8,304 nt of DNA from Bryobacterales bacterium (GTDB lineage: Bacteria > Acidobacteriota > Terriglobia > Bryobacterales > Bryobacteraceae). Location: assembly GCA_003487005.1 (NCBI GenBank), contig DNFG01000278.1, positions 1 to 8,304 on the forward strand. Reading direction: 5' to 3'. How positions within the stretch are numbered: position 1 is the stretch's first letter; every line of letters begins with the position of its first letter. The notes below the pieces were generated by a model. That model did no database searches and was not told the origin of the DNA. It saw nothing but the letters and a program-made list of their open reading frames with translations. Positions 7,425 through 8,304 of this stretch are shown piece after piece. Made by a program: the position numbers and the translations under genes.

Positions 7425-8291
7425 ATGGCCGGGACAGCATCGCACTACCTTGGCGGCTTGCGGATGGACATCCTCGAGTACACGAACAAATGGGAACGGT
7501 TTGCCAACATGACGCGAACCTCGTACCGGAAGGCGTTTCAGTCGCAGGCAGCCGTCCTGGCGAAGGTGAAGCAGACCATCGATGCGCGGAAGAAGCGGGA
7601 CGCGGAGATGATGACCTTCACGCTCTCGCTGCTGACGCTGGGCGTGGCGGGCACGCTGACGAACCGTTTCGTGAAGACGTTGACCGACGGCGCGAAATCG
7701 AAGGCCGGCGTGGGCGAACTTGCGGCAATAATCGCCTCCGACTCACTCCTTCTCGACTGGACTGGCGACACGATGAAAGCACTTTCGAAGCGGGCGGTGG
7801 ACACGTTGGCGCATGATCCGCTTCTGGACAAGTTGAACCTGAAGAACCCGTCTGCCAGCGGGAATGGGTTCTCGCCGGCCGGCATGAATCCGGAGGAGTA
7901 CGGCGACCGCCTTTCGGCTGGGATTCTGTTGCGGTCGGAGATCCTCTCGGACTTCGCGCGGGCGTTTTACGATCACTACGCGCCATCCCTGCCGGTCGAG
8001 AACGCGCGACAGGCGCAACAGGCGCTGCGCCTCTCGCCCTTCTTCTCGGATGTGCCCAGCGGCATTTCCGAAGACGCGATGACGCGGAGCGCGAAGCAGG
8101 CGCTCTGGATCGGCTGGGCGAAGGTCCGGGACCTTCCGTATTGGGAGAAGGCAAACCATGAATTGAATCCGGAGGTGTGGGAACTGGCGCCCATCCGGGA
8201 TGAACTGGTGGCGCTCGGGGCGCCACCGGGTCCGTTGACGCGCATCAATAAGATGGCGGGTCTGTACATGCCGGGACGGAGCACTCGATGA
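7425..8291 (+). CDS. Hypothetical protein, mainly helical, with a central hydrophobic segment
   Basis: I do not recognise this 288-aa protein. Residues about 15-60 look like a long charged helix (EYTNKWERFANMTRTSYRK, then KVKQTIDARKKRDAE). A hydrophobic stretch follows at about 62-78 (MMTFTLSLLTLGVAGTL), which could be one weak membrane helix or a buried core helix. The remainder is helical and charged, with WTGDTMKALSKRAVDTL, a loop rich in Gly/Pro/Asn at about 142-162, and a C-terminus rich in Trp/Pro (LPYWEKANHELNPEVWEL). No signal peptide, catalytic motif or cysteine pair is evident. The start at 7425 is supported by AAAGGA (7408-7413), 11 nt upstream; ATG 7464 (MDILEYTNKW) is a real alternative. 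A GTG at 7275 would add an arginine/proline-rich tail and lacks support. Codons end in G far more than in the genes before it. The stop overlaps the next start (ATGA), so it is probably the first gene of an operon. Confidence 0.75.
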   Translation: MAGTASHYLGGLRMDILEYTNKWERFANMTRTSYRKAFQSQAAVLAKVKQTIDARKKRDAEMMTFTLSLLTLGVAGTLTNRFVKTLTDGAKSKAGVGELAAIIASDSLLLDWTGDTMKALSKRAVDTLAHDPLLDKLNLKNPSASGNGFSPAGMNPEEYGDRLSAGILLRSEILSDFARAFYDHYAPSLPVENARQAQQALRLSPFFSDVPSGISEDAMTRSAKQALWIGWAKVRDLPYWEKANHELNPEVWELAPIRDELVALGAPPGPLTRINKMAGLYMPGRSTR

Positions 8292-8304
8292 GGATGGGCG
8301 CTGG
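8288..8304 (+). CDS. Start of a downstream gene cut by the window end
   Basis: ATG at 8288-8290 overlaps the TGA of the preceding gene in the classic ATGA arrangement of translationally coupled genes. GGAG at 8278-8281 lies 6 nt upstream, a good ribosome site. Only MRMGA can be read before the sequence ends, so nothing can be said of function. A second in-frame ATG at 8294 has poorer spacing. Confidence 0.45.

Noticed and set aside
1..8304. CRISPR array, tRNA, rRNA, insertion-sequence ends or transposase
   Set aside because: No regularly spaced repeats, cloverleaf, rRNA-like segment or transposase-like protein was found on either strand. The only substantial repeat is the 70-bp duplication at the left end.

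Overview
The window looks like chromosomal or metagenome-assembled DNA from an Acidobacteriota bacterium, most likely of the Solibacter/Bryobacter type. This rests on three things: high GC; a large outer-membrane receptor with an N-terminal carboxypeptidase-regulatory-like domain; and an FtsX/MacB-type permease with two fused permease halves and no ATPase (the ADOP family, which is greatly expanded in that phylum). The taxonomic call is inference from gene families and composition. No rRNA or marker gene is present.

Layout, all genes on the + strand. (1) Positions 1-981 hold the 3' part of a membrane-anchored protein: one transmembrane helix, then a C-terminal domain I associate with acidobacterial regulator-like proteins. 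The gene is broken in this sequence by a 70-bp tandem duplication at the very start of the window and by a one-base shift in a run of six C at 664-669. (2) Positions 982-1174 are an AT-richer leader with small hairpins, a dyad and a perfect TTGACA. (3) Positions 1175-4519 encode a complete TonB-dependent-receptor-like protein of 1114 aa, followed 10 nt later by a strong 13-bp hairpin that probably ends transcription. (4) Positions 4520-4777 are a spacer with an AT-rich patch and a strong ribosome binding site inside a perfect 12-bp palindrome. (5) Positions 4778-7240 encode a complete ADOP permease of 820 aa. (6) Positions 7425-8291 encode an unrecognised 288-aa protein whose stop overlaps the start of a further gene (ATGA) that runs off the window.

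The first three genes share a strongly C-rich coding strand with CTC/GCC/CGC/GTC-type codons. The last gene and the start of its partner use G-ending codons (CTG, GCG, CCG, CGG). The window therefore seems to join two compositional neighbourhoods, with the switch between about 7241 and 7425. The receptor and the permease may both act at the envelope, but the hairpin and the 258-bp spacer argue that they are separate transcription units. The most open question is the unknown two-gene unit at the right end. No mobile element, CRISPR array, tRNA or rRNA was seen.
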